Positions 6,452 through 7,413 of a DNA stretch of 7,413 nucleotides are shown one piece after another. Source of the DNA: Octadecabacter sp. (GTDB taxonomy: Bacteria > Pseudomonadota > Alphaproteobacteria > Rhodobacterales > Rhodobacteraceae); assembly GCA_003533975.1 (NCBI GenBank), contig DQCL01000094.1, forward strand, positions 283 to 7,695. Reading direction: 5' to 3'. How positions within the stretch are numbered: position 1 is the first letter of the stretch; every line of letters begins with the position of its first letter. The position numbers and the translations under genes are program-made. Under the pieces are notes generated by a model that was given only the letters and a program-made list of their open reading frames with translations, was not told where the DNA came from and did no database searches.

Positions 6452-6889
6452 ATGCGCCTTATTATCCTTTTCCTTATCGGCCTCGTTTTCGGTGTTGGCA
6501 TCTCAATCTCTGGCATGGCGAACCCTGCTAAGGTTTTGAACTTCTTTGACTTCGCCGGCACCTGGGACCCAAGCCTCATGTTCGTGATGGGTGGCGCTGT
6601 TGTCGTAACCTTCATCGGCTACCGCTTCGTTTTGAAGCGTCCCGCACCAATGATGGATGCTAAATTCCACCTTCCGACGCGAAGTGACCTTGATATGCCG
6701 CTCATCGTTGGGTCCGCTCTCTTTGGTGTTGGCTGGGGCATCGCGGGTTTCTGCCCAGGTGGTGCTTTGCCTGCTCTCGGGACTGGCCGCTCAGAAGTGT
6801 TCATCTTCGTTGCAGCGCTAATTGCCGGAATCTTCGCCGCTAAGTTTCTCAAGTCTGTCCTCGATAAACGGGCAACCACACAAGCATAA
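6452..6889 (+). CDS. YeeE/YedE-family sulfur transporter, second half-size subunit (DUF6691)
   Basis: A 145-residue membrane protein with about four hydrophobic segments. Seen: 'GISISGMANPAKVLNFFD' (about 16-33) and 'GWGIAGFCPGGALPALGTG' (about 94-112) with the single cysteine C101, both characteristic of the partner half of split YeeE/YedE transporters. It starts 3 nt after the previous stop; its AGGAG site (6439-6443) lies inside the end of that gene, 8 nt before the ATG. Together the two halves total 289 residues, a little shorter than single-chain YeeE proteins, and they are expected to form one pore in the inner membrane. Direction and substrate are inferred from family and context: import of thiosulfate or related sulfur for the downstream persulfide enzyme. 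Confidence 0.92.
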   Translation: MRLIILFLIGLVFGVGISISGMANPAKVLNFFDFAGTWDPSLMFVMGGAVVVTFIGYRFVLKRPAPMMDAKFHLPTRSDLDMPLIVGSALFGVGWGIAGFCPGGALPALGTGRSEVFIFVAALIAGIFAAKFLKSVLDKRATTQA

Positions 6890-6894
6890 GTTAT

Positions 6895-6899
6895 GGGAG
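6895..6899 (+). promoter_or_regulatory. Ribosome binding site fixing the start of the metallo-hydrolase
   Basis: GGGAG lies 8 nt before the ATG at 6908. An in-frame ATG at 6893 overlaps this site and has no site of its own, so 6908 is preferred. Confidence 0.65.
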
Positions 6900-6907
6900 T
6901 TTTCCAA

Positions 6908-7413
6908 ATGGCATACCCAGTAGACATGACCGTCACACCCGATGTTTCCGCTCACTTTGATGAGATGACGAACACGATCACCTATATTGTCAAAGACCCA
7001 AACAGCGACCACTGCGCGATCATTGATAGCGTAATGGACATCGACTACGCCGCAGGTCGCATCACATACGAAGCTGCTGACCGTCTTATCGCTGAGATCA
7101 ACGAACGTGGCCTCACACTGGACTGGATCATCGAAACCCACGTCCATGCGGACCACCTGAGTGCCGCGCCTTACATCCAAGACAAACTGGGTGGGAAAAT
7201 CGGCGTTGGTGAAAAAATAATGGTCGTTCAGGAAACCTTCGGTAAGGTTTTCAACGAAGGCACTGAATTTGAACGTGACGGGTCCCAGTTTGATGCGCTG
7301 TTCAAGGACGGTGATACGTACATGATCGGCAGTATGCAGGCGTTCGCAATGTATACGCCGGGCCACACGCCCGCGTGTATGGTCCACGTTGTTGGTAACG
7401 CCGCGTTTGCTGG
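6908..7413 (+). CDS. blh: Metallo-beta-lactamase-fold hydrolase, Blh/persulfide dioxygenase type (3' truncated)
   Basis: 168 residues are present and the frame is still open at the window end; relatives are about 290 residues. Seen: the metal-binding motif 'ETHVHADHLSAAPYI' (H78, H80, D82, H83), the second metal histidine region 'YTPGHTPACMVH' (H153, with C157), and the Blh-type stretch 'TFGKVFNEGTEFERDGSQFD'. THxHADH proteins of this type oxidise glutathione persulfide to sulfite using iron and oxygen (ETHE1/PDO/Blh group), and in Xylella and Agrobacterium blh is controlled by BigR together with YeeE/YedE genes. Here it follows two YeeE/YedE halves by 18 nt, in the same operon, but behind a Crp/Fnr regulator. 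The C-terminal part, including the remaining metal ligand and any fused rhodanese domain, is not visible. Confidence 0.92.
   Translation, partial: MAYPVDMTVTPDVSAHFDEMTNTITYIVKDPNSDHCAIIDSVMDIDYAAGRITYEAADRLIAEINERGLTLDWIIETHVHADHLSAAPYIQDKLGGKIGVGEKIMVVQETFGKVFNEGTEFERDGSQFDALFKDGDTYMIGSMQAFAMYTPGHTPACMVHVVGNAAFA

Noticed and set aside
6818..7387. 189-residue minus-strand open frame at the right end
   Set aside because: Antisense to the metallo-hydrolase with its intact THVHADH motif and to the end of the second transporter half; no family features of its own.

Overview
The window looks like chromosomal DNA from an alphaproteobacterium, most likely a marine member of the Rhodobacteraceae (Roseobacter group). 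This is inferred from the protein styles (a membrane urate hydroxylase with a cytochrome c tail, a KdtA-type Kdo transferase, split YeeE/YedE halves next to a Blh-type metallo-hydrolase), from moderate GC content by eye, and from tight gene packing. No RNA genes, mobile elements, CRISPR arrays or long repeats were seen. Nine protein genes fill almost all of the sequence; the first and last run off the window edges.

Positions 1-3435 form a purine (urate) catabolism block. It holds the 3' part of an ornithine cyclodeaminase/mu-crystallin family gene, a complete 5-hydroxyisourate hydrolase gene (825-1178), a LysR-type regulator on the minus strand whose 3' end overlaps the hydrolase by 16 bp (1163-2095), and, divergent from the regulator, a cytochrome-c-tailed membrane urate hydroxylase of the PuuD type (2194-3435). 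PuuD makes 5-hydroxyisourate from urate and the hydrolase consumes it, so the two flanking genes catalyse consecutive steps, with a probable dedicated regulator between them.

Positions 3475-4776 carry a stand-alone Kdo transferase gene (waaA/kdtA) on the minus strand, convergent with puuD. Its best-supported start is a TTG codon preceded by a strong Shine-Dalgarno sequence. A 270-bp divergent spacer follows.

Positions 5047-7413 form a reactive-sulfur module on the plus strand: a Crp/Fnr-family regulator, a small DUF2892 membrane protein, two half-size YeeE/YedE (sulfur transport) membrane proteins, and the start of a metallo-beta-lactamase-fold protein of the Blh/persulfide dioxygenase type. 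The last four genes are tightly packed (4-bp ATGA overlap, 3-nt gap, 18-nt gap) and look like one operon. The regulator lacks both the cAMP-binding arginine and the N-terminal FNR cysteine cluster, but has exactly two cysteines (C81 and C87) in the effector-domain loop. The 86-bp gap before the operon contains two inverted repeats with the same TGA-N5-TCA architecture, centred 40 bp apart. The most interesting hypothesis here is that a dithiol Crp/Fnr protein replaces the usual BigR/SqrR-type (ArsR family) or FisR sensors in controlling sulfane-sulfur import and oxidation.
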